From contig NC_133778.1 of the NCBI RefSeq assembly GCF_003597395.2, positions 16,020,025 to 16,084,024 of the forward strand: a DNA stretch of 64,000 bases, read 5' to 3'. Source of the stretch: Chelonoidis abingdonii (Eukaryota > Chordata > Testudines > Testudinidae). A program made the translations under genes and the position numbers. The notes beneath the pieces were generated by a model. That model was not told the DNA's origin. It saw nothing but the letters and a program-made list of their open reading frames with translations, and made no database searches. Of the stretch, positions 38,516 to 60,659 are shown in pieces; the first letter of the stretch is position 1; each line of letters begins with the position of its first letter.

Positions 38516-39434
38516 GTACTCCCAGTGTCACAGCTAAATGCAAGGTGGACAGATTGTTTAGCATAAGTAGTTAGCACATACTGTAGGGCACCATTCAAGG
38601 TAAAGTGACCACTCATTTTCCCAGGTCACACAAGCCCAATGGGGCTCTGTTCTGGTACCACAGTCCCCACATTTACATCTACTCACAGGATTGGTGCCTA
38701 GCCACTCATCTCTGCTGTCAGAATCAGCTGCGTCAGGAAACTCGGTTAAGACTGAGTTACACTTTACAGTCTGCAGGGGAACAAACTACAAGTCTGATCC
38801 TACAACCAGCTGTGATGTCAGTGGGACCGGGCTGGGAACTGGCGACATGGAGGTTTCCAGAGTTGGCGTCTGTGTTTAAACTGGGTCCTTGAATTATGCT
38901 AACCCTGCCGCAGTTAATTCTGGAGCATAATGGGAGCCCAAGACTGAGGCACAAAAATGGAGTTAGAAGCCCCAACATATACATATTTTTTAAAGATCTT
39001 GATCTATTAAGTGCTAGATGATTATCTAGATAGACAGATAATCAAGACCTATGAATCTATACAAAATAGGAAATGACTGCCTAGGAAAGCATACTGCAGA
39101 AAAGGATCTGGGGGTCCTATTTAGCTTGTGGTCCACTATGAGTCAAGTCAACAGCGTAATGCTGTTGCAAAAAGGGCGAACATCATTCTGGGATGTATTA
39201 GCAGGAGCATTGTAAACAAGACACAAGAAGTAATTCTTCTGCTCTACTCCGCGCTGATTAGGCCTCAACTGGAGTATTGTGTCCAGTTTTGGGCAGCACA
39301 TTTCAAGAAAGATGAGGAGGAATTGGAGAAAGTCCAGAGAAAAGCAACAAATGTGATTAAAGGTCTTGAGAACATGACCTATGAGGGAAGATTGAAAAAA
39401 CTGGGTTTGTTTAGTCTGGAAAAGAGAAGACTGA

Positions 39435-39740
39435 GGGTATGGCTACACTTGAAATTTCAAAGGCTGCTGCGGCAGCACTGCGGGAGCGCTGCCGCGGCAG
39501 CGCTTTGAAGTATGAGTGTGGTCAGAGCGGCAGCGCTGGGAGAGAGCTCTCCCAGCGCTGCACATAAACCACATCCTTTACGGGTGTAGCGTGCAGTGCT
39601 GCGAACCACGCTCCCAGCGCTGCAGCACTGATTACACTGAGGCTTTACAGGGCTGTATCTTGCAGCGCTCAGAGGGGTGTTTTTTCACACCCCTGAGCAC
39701 GAAAGTTGCAGCGCTGTAAAGTGTGAGTGTAGCCAAGCCC
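39435..39740 (+). mobile_element. AGCGCT palindromic MITE, copy 2, nested in CR1
   Basis: A 306-bp element, ends GGGTATGGCTACAC and GTGTAGCCAAGCCC, flanked by TGA at 39432-39434 and 39741-39743. The intact CR1 at 56 kb has a single TGA at this point, which confirms the boundaries. Confidence 0.9.
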
Positions 39741-39980
39741 TGAGAGGGGACATGGTAGCAGTTTTAAAGTACATGGGAGGAGGAGGAGGAGAACAATTGT
39801 TCTTTTTAACCTCTGAGGATAGGACAAGAAGCAAGGGGCTAAAATTGCAGCAAGGAAGGTTCCTGACTGTCAGGGTGGTTAAGCACTGGAATAAATTGCC
39901 TAGAGAGGTTGTAGAATCTCCATCACTGCAGATTTTTAAGAGCAGGTTAGATAAACATCTGGTCAGGGACAGTCTAGATC

Positions 39981-40645
39981 CTGGGTGGGGAAACTTTTTG
40001 GCCCGAGGACCACATCTGGGTGGGGAAATTGTATGTAGGGCCATGAATGTAGGGCTGGGGCATGGGGTTGCGATGTGGGAGGGGCTCAGGGCAAGGGGTT
40101 GGGGTACAGGACAGATGCAGAATGCAGCAGGGGGGTTGGGGCTCAGGACAGGGGGTGCAGAGTCTGAGAGGGGGCTCAGGGCAGGGGGTTAGGAGACTCA
40201 GGGCAGGGGGGACAGGTGCAGGGTGCTGGAGGGGTTGGGGTGCAGGCTCCAGCCCAGCACCCCTTACCTCCAGCGGCTCCAGGGTGGCAGCGGCACACAG
40301 GGGGGCTAAGGCAGGCTCCCTGCCTGCCCTGGCCCCACGCCACTCCCGGAAATGGCCAGCATGTCTGGCAGTGCCTTTTGGGGGTGGGACAGGCGGCTCT
40401 GTCATGTGCTGCCCTCACCTGCGGGTACCAACCCCAAAGCTCCCATTGGCTGCGGTTCTTCGTTCCCAGCCAATCGGATCTGCAGGGGGCAGTGTCTGCA
40501 GATGAGGGCTGCTGCTGGGAGCAGTGTGGGGCCAGGGCAGGCAGGGAGCCTGCCTTAGCCCCACGAAGCAGGCTGTCCCGTGGGCCAGACTGAAAGCCCT
40601 GACAGGCCGGATATGGCCTATGGGCCATAAGTTGCCCTCTCCTAG
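39981..40645 (+). mobile_element. DNA-transposon-like repeat nested in CR1
   Basis: About 665 bp, ends CTGGGTGGGGAAACTT and, inverted, CTAGGAGAGGGCAACTT; contains tandem 'GGGGTTGGGGCTCAGG' type units. The CR1 sequence continues on either side. No clear duplication remains. Confidence 0.65.
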
Positions 40646-40969
40646 CTTTGGTAGTATTCGGTCCTGCCATGAGTGCAGTAGACTGGCCTAGCTGACCTCT
40701 CGAGGTCCCTTCCAATCCCATCAAGATCTCTCCAACCTTTAACCTGCCAGGAGCTGCCCTCAGGATGACTCTGGATCCCTCCCCAATCACAGCACTAACC
40801 CCTCCCCCAGCTTTGGATGTTTGCAATTTACAAAAGGGGCAAGGGGGGATGAAACCACTGAGTTTCACAGAGACTCCCCCACCCCGCCTCAAATCCTGCA
40901 CAGTAGGCGCTGCTGACTTTCAAATACTTTGCTTCACATAGTCTCTCTCTTTACGTTAAAAGAACAGGA

Positions 40970-41433
40970 GTCCTTGTGGCACCTTCGAGACTAAGGGTTT
41001 GGCTACACTGGTGCTTTACAGCGCTGCAACTTTCTTGCTCGGGGGTGTGGAAAAAACACCCCCGAGCGCTGCAAGATACAGCGCTGCAAAGCGCCAGTGT
41101 AAACAGTACCCGCAGTGCGGCTCCCAGCGCTGCAAGCTACACCCGTAGAGGATGTGGAGTTCATGCAGCGCTGGGAGAGCTCTCTCCCAGCGCTGGCGCT
41201 GCGACCACACTCACATGTCAAAGCGCTCCCACGGCAGCGCTTTGAAGTTCCGAAAGTAGCCATGCCCTAACTCATTTATCAGAGCATAAGCTTTCATGGG
41301 CTAAAACCCACTTCATCTGATGTCCACAAAAGCTAATGCTCAAATAAATGGGTTAGTCTCTATGGTGCCCTAAGGATTCCTCCTCCTCCTTTCTGCCAAT
41401 ACAGACTAACACTGCTCCTATTCTGAAACCTCT
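40970..41433 (+). repeat. Interspersed repeat of unknown class, split by a MITE
   Basis: Starts 'AAAAGAACAGGAGTCCTTGT', and its 3' half (41320-41430) is an inverted copy of its start ending 'GACTAACACTGCTCC'. The MITE at 40995 interrupts it. A second copy at 42718 has the uninterrupted start. Confidence 0.6.
40995..41267 (+). mobile_element. AGCGCT palindromic MITE, copy 3
   Basis: A 273-bp element, ends GGGTTTGGCTACAC and GTAGCCATGCCC, flanked by TAA at 40992-40994 and 41268-41270. The host repeat copy at 42718 shows an empty site. Confidence 0.87.
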
Positions 41434-41441
41434 TTAGGTTG

Positions 41442-41563
41442 TAGGGTGACCAGATGTCCCGATTTTATGGGGACAGTCCTGATTTTGGGGTCTTTTTCTT
41501 ATATAAGCTCCTATTACCCCCCACCCGCATCTGATTTTTCACACTTGCTCTCTGGTCACCCTA
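41442..41563 (+). mobile_element. TAGGGTGACC MITE, copy 2
   Basis: A 122-bp element, ends TAGGGTGACCAGATG and CTGGTCACCCTA, flanked by a perfect TTAGGTTG duplication (41434-41441, 41564-41571). It lies immediately beside the CpG island. Confidence 0.92.
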
Positions 41564-41589
41564 TTAGGTTGCAACCCTGCAGACCCCGG

Positions 41590-42215
41590 AGAAAGGGGAA
41601 CTAGCCCAGCGGAGATTGTTGAAGAGTTTCAGTCACTCCCCGAGCTCGGGTGGGGGGGGGGGGCTGCGAAGGGGTTTCTTGGGGTCCCCAGATCTCCGCC
41701 TGGGGCACGCAGGGGGCTCCCCACGCCGCTCGCCGGGGCTCGCTAATCAACCCTCCTCACTTACCCGGTCGCGTGCACGGCCGCGGCTACATCTTCAACC
41801 CAGCCCCCGCGGGCAGTCGGGGGGCTCTGCGCGGGGCTTGCACCCGGGGGGGCTCGGCACGTCCTGCCCAGGGGAACCTGGAAATGCAGCGGGATGGATT
41901 TACTTTGGTCAATGTAAAACAGCTCCCCCTGCCCGGCCCTAAAAGGCGCCTGTCCCTGGGCGGAGCGGCCCCCAGCGCCGCCAGCGGATCGGCCGGGGCT
42001 CGCCCGGGCTCGGCCGCGGATAGGAGCTTCGCGGGCGTGTTGCGATTTGAACTGGCTCACGTGACCTCGCTGTTTCAATCGTTCCACAGCTGCGGATCCT
42101 GGCCACCCCCCTTCGAGCCTTCAGGGCGGGGGCAGCCCAAGCTGCTGGTGCCCGGGGGCAGCTCCAGCCCAGAAACACACAAGTCTTTTGCTGTGCCAAT
42201 GGCATTTCTTTAGAG
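41590..42215 (-). promoter_or_regulatory. SGO2: CpG island, probable SGO2 promoter
   Basis: A GC- and CpG-rich block of about 0.6 kb in AT-leaning surroundings, 4.2 kb upstream of the SGO2 start-codon exon. On the minus strand a near-perfect donor (CCGG then GTAAGTGAG) sits at 41765/41764, as expected for a non-coding first exon. Sites visible: CACGTG E-box at 42058, TTTGAA (cell-cycle CHR consensus) at 42046, and an E2F-like TTCGCGGGC at 42028. C2orf80 starts 5.9 kb away on the other strand and its coding exon is preceded by an acceptor, so the island may serve both genes. Transcription start sites are not visible. Confidence 0.75.
41765..42060 (-). other. SGO2: Probable SGO2 non-coding exon 1
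   Basis: Bounded on its 3' side by the GTAAGT donor at 41764. The 5' end is a guess within the CpG island. The next acceptor downstream in frame with the start-codon exon is at 37441. Confidence 0.5.
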
Positions 42216-42717
42216 AGATGCCGTCAGCTTAAAAAGCCGTGTGAAAGAGAAGCGTTGTCTTTGTTTCAGCTCCCACCTTTACACCCTTAAAGCGGAAGGG
42301 CTTTTGTAAAATACATTTTCTGTATCACTCACTGCACGGTCAGCTTCCCTGCTGGATTTCTCCTGGCTTACAGGCCCGACAGCTTCACTTTTTTTGTCTC
42401 TGATCCGATTTGTTCTCACGCAGGAGTACAATACTTCGGTGTCTGTGTTGCAAAAATAACAGCGAGTGTTTGGGGTTAAAAAGAGCGCTTTCCGTTTTTT
42501 TTTTTATCAAGTTTTGTAACACAATAGTGCATAGGTAGATTTTCTTTCAAAAGATAAAAAAGTGGAACCAAATAATAAGCATCAGATGAGAATCTGAAAA
42601 CAAAATAGTATAGCCCACGTGTGGGGCATTCTGCATAGAAACAGTTGAAGAATTGGGAGCTATATCTGGTAAGACTGTAACTGTGTGTCAGGAAGACTCA
42701 GAACCAGTGTTCCCAAA

Positions 42718-43090
42718 AAGAACAAGAGTACTTGTGGCACCTTAGAGACTAACAAATTTATTTCAGCATGAGCTTTCGTGAGCTACAGTTCACTTCTTCA
42801 GATGCACAGAATGGAACACACAGACAGGAGATATTTAGACATATAAAGAACATGAAAAGATGGAAGTATGCATACCAACAGGACAAGTCTAATCAATTGA
42901 GATGAGCTATCGTCAGCAGGGAGAAAAAAAAACTTTTGAAGTGATAATTAAGATGACCTGTAGAAGGTGTGAAGAGAACTTAACATAGGGAAATAGATTC
43001 AATTAGTGTAATGACCCAATTAACTCAGGCCTTAACAGAGACTGGGAATGGCTGGGTCATGACACAAAGCTCCATGTGAGGGCTGAAATT
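42718..43090 (+). repeat. Interspersed repeat of unknown class, second copy
   Basis: Begins 'AAAGAACAAGAGTACTTGTG' and 'CTTAGAGACTAACAAATTTA', the same start as the repeat at 40970, then continues for some 300 bp of related non-coding sequence. Confidence 0.55.
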
Positions 43091-43200
43091 CTGTGATTTG
43101 GTAACAATGTCATAACTATACGGTGTACAAATGATGGGCCACAGGCAACCAATTGCTTCATTGCTCACCCTCCTGACTCACTGGCAGCATAGGTCACTAT

Positions 43201-43493
43201 GGGTATGTCTACACTACCCACCAGATTCGTGGGCAGCGATCGATCCAGCAGGGATCGATTTATCGCGTTTAGTATAAACGCGATAAATCGATCCTTGAGC
43301 CCTTTCCCATCAATCCGGTACTCCAGCACCAGGAGAGGCGCAGGCAGAGTCGACGGGGGAGCGTCAGCAGTCGACTCACCACAGTAAGTTGATCTAAGTA
43401 CAGTGACTTCAGCTATGTTATTCACGTAGTTGAAGTTGTATAACTTAGATTGATTCTCCTCCGCTCCCCTCCCTCTTCCAGTGTAGACCAGGG
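43201..43493 (+). mobile_element. GTCTACAC MITE with perfect internal hairpin
   Basis: Begins GGGTATGTCTACACTACCC and ends CAGTGTAGACCAGGGC. Inside, 43252-43271 and 43275-43294 are perfect 20-bp inverted arms with a 3-nt loop, built on GATCGAT and TATCGCG. Confidence 0.75.
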
Positions 43494-44259
43494 CTCAGAT
43501 GTAGAAAACAGAATTGAATGTACTTTTCTATAGCACTTTCTGTTCTCAAAGAATTGCAAGTATAATCAGATTCCTGGGACTTCATTAACAATGGGCTTGT
43601 ACCAAGGAGGTGATGTAACTGCACAGAGTTAGACAAACACAACGCCCTAATACAATCAGTGGTAGTTCATATGGAAGCCCGTCACAGGAGAATCTTGGAA
43701 TGCTGATGTAACCCGGGTAAAACTATGGTGCCCACCCAATGCAGCTCAGTCTCACTTCAAATGATAGTCTGCATTTTGCATCAGGGCTAGTCCCATTTCC
43801 ACAAGCAGCCAACCATATTTAAATGAAGGAGATGCAGTGGGCAGGCTGTGTCTTTGGGAGCTTGATTTCCTTAAAGCAACTCCACTGAAGTCAATGGAGT
43901 TAAACTGGTGTCAAACAGATTGAGGCCCCAGATGTTGAATCCAGCTCCATTACTAGCATAGTCACAGCCTATAGTATCAGATTAATGGAGAACCTGATGG
44001 GAACCTGTTTTGGAAAAGGTCCTTTTCCAGAAAAAAATGGTCATGAAGCTATAGGACTTGGAACAAGAGATTGCATGATAGTGGAGAGGAGAAGGAAAAT
44101 GAAGAGAAAGTACAGTACCAATTTGGTACATAATATATGGGGTGTTTACTGGACAGTGGCTAATAACAGTAAATCAGATGATATTATGGAGATTTTTACA
44201 TTGGATTTCTTTGGGCCATCCCAGCCAGCTTTCTATTGGAGGCAACATTATAATCCAAT

Positions 44260-45662
44260 CAGAGGTGAAAGTAAGCCAGCATGGGCAGGTACGGAAGACT
44301 GGTAAGAAAAAGAGACTGGGGGAGGGGGAAGCCTGCCCCCTGCATAAGAATAGTTTAAACTCAGCTGTTCCGTGAGTGGTTCAGCCCTCGGGGTTAAGAG
44401 TGGTTTCTGGCATCCTTGTTAATTTCATTCACAGTAGCTGGGGGGAGTGGGGAGGGTGTGTTTGACCATGGCAGGGGCAGTCCTTGTCTGACCCCGGGGA
44501 TGAGGGGATCTCTCCAATACTAATATACACAACAAATACAAGCATTTGGATTTAAGCTGTGTAGCCAGAGCTAATAAAAGCAGGTGGAAGGGGAAAACTC
44601 ACTGTCACACTGGTTTCTTGTCTCCTCCCTCCCCCTCCTCCAGCCAGGCTGCAGACAAGGCTTTGTATTCCTCCCCCTCCCCCCCCAGCAGGGGTTCTCC
44701 TCTAGGCTCTAGCTTGCAGTAGGGACACTGGCTGAGATGCCTGCTGCTGCTGCCTGCATAAGAACAGTTTAAACTCCGCTGTTCCCTGCTCAGTTCAGCA
44801 CCCATGTTTGAAGTTGTTTCTGGCATCCTTGTTAATTTCACTCCCACTTGTTGTGGGTGGGGGGAGGGTGTGTGTGACCATGGCAGAGGCAGTTCTTTTC
44901 TGCCTCTGGGATGAGGGGATCTGCTATACACAAAAAACACAATCAAAATCAGGAACCATTTCCAAGGTCAAATCTATCCCATTCCCTCCCCAGCAAAGGA
45001 TCATGGTTGTGATGTCCAAACTGCTTGCAGATCCTCTTTGAAATGTTACTGAACTGCGCAACAGCTGAGTTTAAACTGTTCTTATGCAGGAGGCAGGCTT
45101 CTCCCTCCCTTAGCCAGTCTCCCTGCTGCAAGCTAGAGGGAAGCCCCTGCAGCTGCTGAGTGCCAGGGAGAAAGTACAGAGCCTAGTGTCAGCAGCCTGG
45201 CTAGAGGAGGAGGGAAGACACAGAGAAAAATGTGACAGTGAGTTTTCACTTTTTCAGGCTTATTCCAGTAGTACAGTTTTATTACAGACAGTACTGATAG
45301 TAGTAATAGTAGCTTTATTTTCTCTGTCTATGTCATGCAGTGGGAGGGATCCATGAAGTACGTAGGAGAGGCGAGTTGCTTGCAGTTGAACCATATGGGG
45401 TAAGAAATGTAAATTATTTTCACCCCTGCCCAATCCCCAGGGCTCCCAGCCACCTCTGCAGCTAGTAGCTCCGGGAGTGATTTAAAGGGCCCGGCTCCTA
45501 GCTTCAGCTGAATCCCCAAGCCCTTTAAATCCTGATTTAAAAGCCCCAGGATTTAAAGGCCCCACTTCTACGGATAGAGGCCCCGCCTCTTCTGGTCGAG
45601 GCCCCTCCCCTTCCACAGGACTCTGGAGTACCAGCAAGTCCTTTAAGTTACTTTCACCCCTG
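44260..45662 (+). mobile_element. hAT-like element, 1.4 kb, with 8-bp TSD and internal duplications
   Basis: Ends CAGAGGTGAAAGTAA and inverted CAGGGGTGAAAGTAA, flanked by a perfect AATCCAAT duplication (44252-44259, 45663-45670). Inside, 44335-44530 and 44750-44940 are direct repeats, and 45058-45250 is an inverted copy of 44595-44790. No transposase is visible. Confidence 0.88.
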
Positions 45663-48092
45663 AATCCAATCTAGGGCACAAACAAGGCTCCTCCATCCTT
45701 CTCTATCATGCTTTTTGCCATAGTGGCTACCTGGTGTTTCTATAATTTAACTCTTTTATAAGGATAGGTTGTTGGCCTTTTGCTCCACCTCCCTACCCTT
45801 TGACATGTCCAATTTGTGTGGCCTTCTCAGGAGTTAACACTCACACTGGCATAGTTCTCAGGGTCCTTGGAGCACAACAAACTTTTCCCCCATGACAAGG
45901 TGGGGTCCACAAACTGCAAACCTACTGTAATATAAGCTGATTGAGCTTTCTTTCCTTCCAGCTAATTGGTTTGATGATTTGCTGTTGAACATGGTCTTTT
46001 ATCATGGCCAGATTTTAGTGGGTGGCAATGATGGGATTTTCTTGATTGTTTGGGGTGTGTTTAATTTTTTGAATTTTTCCTGATCCCATGAGTATAATTA
46101 TAAACTGGGTTAAAATTATGGGTGATTCAGTTAGTCACATTAGCCTTAATCTCTGGAGGGGAAATCCTGCCTGGCTCCATTGAAGTCAATGGGACAGTTG
46201 CCATTTCTTCCCAGGGGCCAGGATTTCCCCTTCGTAAGTTAGCATTCCCCATCCCCCACATCTGCTTCATACAGGTAGCTACTTTTACTAACAATCAGAT
46301 TCATCACAGCTCAGAGTGAGGGACTCGATGTCCCTTGTCAGCCAGTTGTCAATGTTTCAGGCCAGCCATTCCCCTGCGAAACCCAATGCCTGGACATGTA
46401 AAAGGATCACTTAGACACCAGGACCAGAGCCCCACTTTAGGGCACACTCTTATTTTTTTATTTCTCTCCATTCAGAGCATTGTTTCTAAGCAACAGAAGA
46501 AAGCTTCAGCTTTGTGCGAAGCAGTAGCCTAGTTTCCTTCAGCTGCAGCAGAGCATCAAGAGTGAATTCCATCCTAAAGCTACCAGGAAATAGAGCAGTT
46601 CCAAAGGCCAATCCTTTTAATCACCATTATACAAGACAGAGAGTCTGACACAGGTAATGGACTACTTCTCATATAAGTGCATGTGTGTGTGCGTAAAAAG
46701 ACGGTATACAGTCCTGTTGGTAGGATTATTAACTAGATAATTATGTTTCTTAGCATCTTTACAGTTATCAGTGGATTCCCTTTTTCTGAGGGACTCTCAA
46801 ATGACAGAAAGATACAGTGTGATTTTTTGAGCAGCTTTCAAAAGGGAGGCCTTGGATTCCTTAATCTGACATGCTCTGAACTGCTTTGAAACCCGCTCCT
46901 TAATTAAATGGAAGGGTTCATTTATTTATTTGGTGTATGCAATCTGGCCAAGCCACAATGTTCTTAAATGCTGCATTAATAAATATTGGGGCCACACTTC
47001 AGATGGAAAAAATCCTCTCAATCCTCTTGACTTCATTGAAGTTAATGAAACGACACTGATTTACAGCAGATGAGGATCTGGCCCAGAATATTTACAGGAA
47101 TCGTTGTGCTATTTTTAATCGGTTCATGGCAAGCAACTGTGTGGGAATTTTTTTTTTTTAGCAATTCTGCTAATGCTGTACATAAGTGCTGTCATTTTTG
47201 ATGCCTATTAAAGAGGGCACCTAAATACAGTGTTGATGGGCACATTAGACACACATATAAACTGCATGTTTGAACCTAAATGTTTGTGGTTTCATGAACT
47301 CTGTAAACCCATGGTCGAGGGGAAGTAATGCATATAATTTGACTTGTGAATTGTGTACAAAATATTGCCATAACTTTGGCTCATACCCTTGTTATCCTCA
47401 CCCTGGCCTGCTGTAGCCTTCTCCTGTCCAGCCTGTCTTCTTTCCAACCCATTCAACCAAAATCATCTCCTTTGCCCCCCTTTCCAGTCCTGTCACTCAG
47501 GGACTACTAATACTCCCACATTAGGTGGAGGGAGAAACAGGAAAAGCTTTAGGAGGTGGGAGAGTTGCAGAGCAGGATCTGTTCTGATGCCCTATATGGA
47601 GGACAATACTAGACACATCTAAATTACTTAACTATGTAGATGCTGCTGTGATGGGTGCTCTAGAAACACGTAAGCTTATAGGTGTCCTACCTAAAAGACA
47701 TGTTGCCCCTCCCTGCTCTAATCCCTGCACTGGCTTCCTGCCGGATTTCACATCACGGTCAAACTCCTCACCCTCACATTCAAGGCTTGGCCCAAGGATA
47801 CCCCGAACTGTTACAGCTGTTGTTTACTTGTGTTACCAGAATGTCTTGTCTGCTTTCCTTTCCTGTTACATCCCCACTGGCGTACTACTCCTCTGCCACT
47901 TCTGTGGCGCCCATGTTTTTGCAGGGGTATTGAAATAGTTTGTGCTAATTCATCGATGGCTTTGGTTCAGTCCCTGTGATATTGACACATAGTGATCTGT
48001 CTTTCTGTTCCTTTTACTCTTTAAGCTGGATCTTAGTACACGGTCTGGATTGCGACAGCCTCCCCACCAACTAGAACACTCCTCCCCCATCC

Positions 48093-58554
<10,462 letters not shown>

Positions 58555-59654
58555 GTGAGAGTGAAGAAGCATCTTGGCACTGCTGAGCTTATCGGAGGGT
58601 GCCTGGTATGTCCCATGCCTCCCAGACAAAAATGATCTGCAGTGGGAGACAGAGGTCCTGAGTTAGCAAGGGGCTTAAGCATGTGCCTAACTTTAAGTAT
58701 GTGAGAAGGTCTGCTGAAATTAATCAGGGCCAGAATCAGGAGCTAAACTGTGACTTTGTCAGGAACATAAGGCATTTTCATTACAGTCCACAGAATATCC
58801 AGACATGGATTCGTTAAGGAGAACCAGTCTCTTCTGGCTCCTGCCACTCATGATGATGCATTTCGTAAACTCAGCAACTGATGAACTGCTTTTTATATTT
58901 CCACCAGAGTCTCATGAATCAGCTGCAATCAGCAAACATCAGTAGTAAAATGGGCTTATTCTAGAAGCTCATTAATTGTTAAATTAATTCTACATCCACT
59001 AATTTTGTTTCATAGTAAAACACTCCAAATCCAAAGTGGGTTCAATCCAGATTCTCAGTTTGCCTCTAATTGCAGTTAGACAAAGTTTTTGACCCCTCAA
59101 CTCTGATTACTGCATGTCACTCGTGGTTACGCATGCAAACTTCTGGGTGCAAACAGGGGCCTTTTTTAATGGTTTGAAATAATGGGTACTGACTGTAGTC
59201 AAAGTAAAGGTCCTCCATGTCACTGAAGTGTCAGTGGAGGCACACAGCTGAACACTTGGTCACATTCCCAGCTGATGTAAACTGACAGAGTTGCCTTGAC
59301 TTCAAGCTAGCCACACCAATTTACACCAGCTGAGAATCTGGCTCCCTGTTTTTAAGGGCGAGGCGACACTATGAATCTTACCATGGCAGCGCACTGTTGT
59401 CTTGCACAGTTATGTGCACAGTTGGTTAAAAAACCACAAACGTTTTAGTGAAATTGTTTGTTAAAAATTTTTCAACATTTCAAAAACTCTGATCAGCTCT
59501 AGTTCTAGATGATCATATGCTTGGGACAACCTGGGCTACAACATGATCCCCTCAACATTAATGGTGTTGTCCCAGCCATGCTACAGAAGCGCTCAGTTTC
59601 TAGAACATGGAATCTGTAACCGTGCAGCAGCCACGCGCTGGCAGTGTGGGACTC

Positions 59655-59885
59655 GTAGGGTATGTCTGCACAGCAACTAGACACCTGCGGCTGGCCCATG
59701 CCAGCTGACTCAGGCTTGTGGGGCTCAGGCTGCCTGGGCTCTAAGATCCTGCGAAGTGGGAGGGTCCCAGAGCTCAGGCTGCAGCCCAAGCCCAGAAATC
59801 TACACAGCAATGAAACAGCCCCAGAAGCCTGAGTTGGCTGGCATGGGCCAGCCGTAGGTTTTTCTTTGTTGTGTAGACATACCTG
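59655..59885 (+). mobile_element. GTCTGCAC/GTAGACATACC MITE
   Basis: Ends AGGGTATGTCTGCACAGC and TTGTGTAGACATACCT are inverted; the internal 'CAGGCTTGTGGGGCTCAGGC' is mirrored by 'GGCTGGCATGGGCCAGCC'. Duplication not resolved. Confidence 0.65.
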
Positions 59886-60659
59886 AAATGTAAATGGCTC
59901 CTCAATGCCTATCTGACGATACAACCGGTTCTGGCCATGTCATCTGCTGTAGAATGAGCCCATGACCACTCTTCCTTTCATACAAAGAGGAAGCAAGTTA
60001 CTGGAGAAACGGAATACAGATGGGAACTAACATATGAAAGAGCCAAACTGACACCACAGTTGGATTTGACTCTAAAGGGGCCTTGCAGGCTATAAGCGGG
60101 TAGCTAGTCAGGAGAGTCTAAACTCAGTTTAAGGGTTGGTAGCAAGGCAAGAGGCGGCTTCTTGATACACAAAGGCCACGGAGACCTGGGAAGTTGTACA
60201 CAAGCTTCTCAACAGTACCCCCAACTTTGGGAGGACCACCCTCTCCATAGGTGAGAGAGAGTTCACTTCTATTACCATCTGTGTCCTGAGTCTTCTCAGC
60301 AGCACAGCACAGTAGACCAAATTCTGCCTCGACTGATATCCTCTGTTGACTTCTGGTGCCAGAGATTCCACTCCTTGGACTTGCATGCGGTTGCATGGGG
60401 CATAAGTCAGGGAAGAATTTGATCCATTGGATGTCGTGCTTTTGTAGCATGGACTCAGGTGCAGCAGGAGTTTAGCTGAGTCTCCCCATCTCATTTCATT
60501 TAATTTCACTTTGGAATTAAAGCTGTTCACAAAAAGGGAGGGGGAAGTAAATGCATTTCCACTAAGTTTGTCCACACTTAAAATACTGCAGCTGCGCCAT
60601 TGCGCTTCCATGAAGATATTCCCTACTACGCCAATGGGAGGGCTTCTGTCACAGGAGAT

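Larger units (their letters stand above)
39065..40728 (+). mobile_element. CR1 LINE 3' fragment, split by two insertions
   Basis: In SGO2 intron 1. Segments 39065-39434, 39741-39980 and 40646-40728 reassemble the same CR1 3' region that is uninterrupted at 56270-56962. The first segment keeps about 95 open codons of the reverse-transcriptase C-terminal part (Leu-Leu-Tyr-Ser-Ala-Leu-Ile-Arg-Pro, then Glu-Tyr-Cys-Val-Gln-Phe-Trp). It is an inactive fragment. Confidence 0.88.
42216..48025. other. Space between the CpG island and the C2orf80 start-codon exon
   Basis: Repeats annotated separately occupy about half. The stretches 43500-44250 and 45670-48025 hold no gene or repeat I can name; 47400-47900 has a faint look of an old LINE. 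Confidence 0.5.

Noticed and set aside
38232..38518. GTA triplets flanking MITE copy 1 as firm proof of a TNA target
   Set aside because: GTA does not fit TNA, so it may be chance or a mutated duplication. The superfamily call rests on the copies at 39435 and 40995.
39128..39508. 126-codon frame as a possible host gene
   Set aside because: It is the C-terminal part of a CR1 reverse transcriptase that runs into a MITE; a related copy with stops exists at 56 kb.
42058..42063. CACGTG as a lysosomal or clock control site
   Set aside because: One E-box in a CpG island is weak evidence; it is only mentioned as a visible motif.
47389..47940. Possible LINE or gene fragment
   Set aside because: A vague resemblance to an old turtle repeat only; no defined ends and no protein homology, so not annotated.
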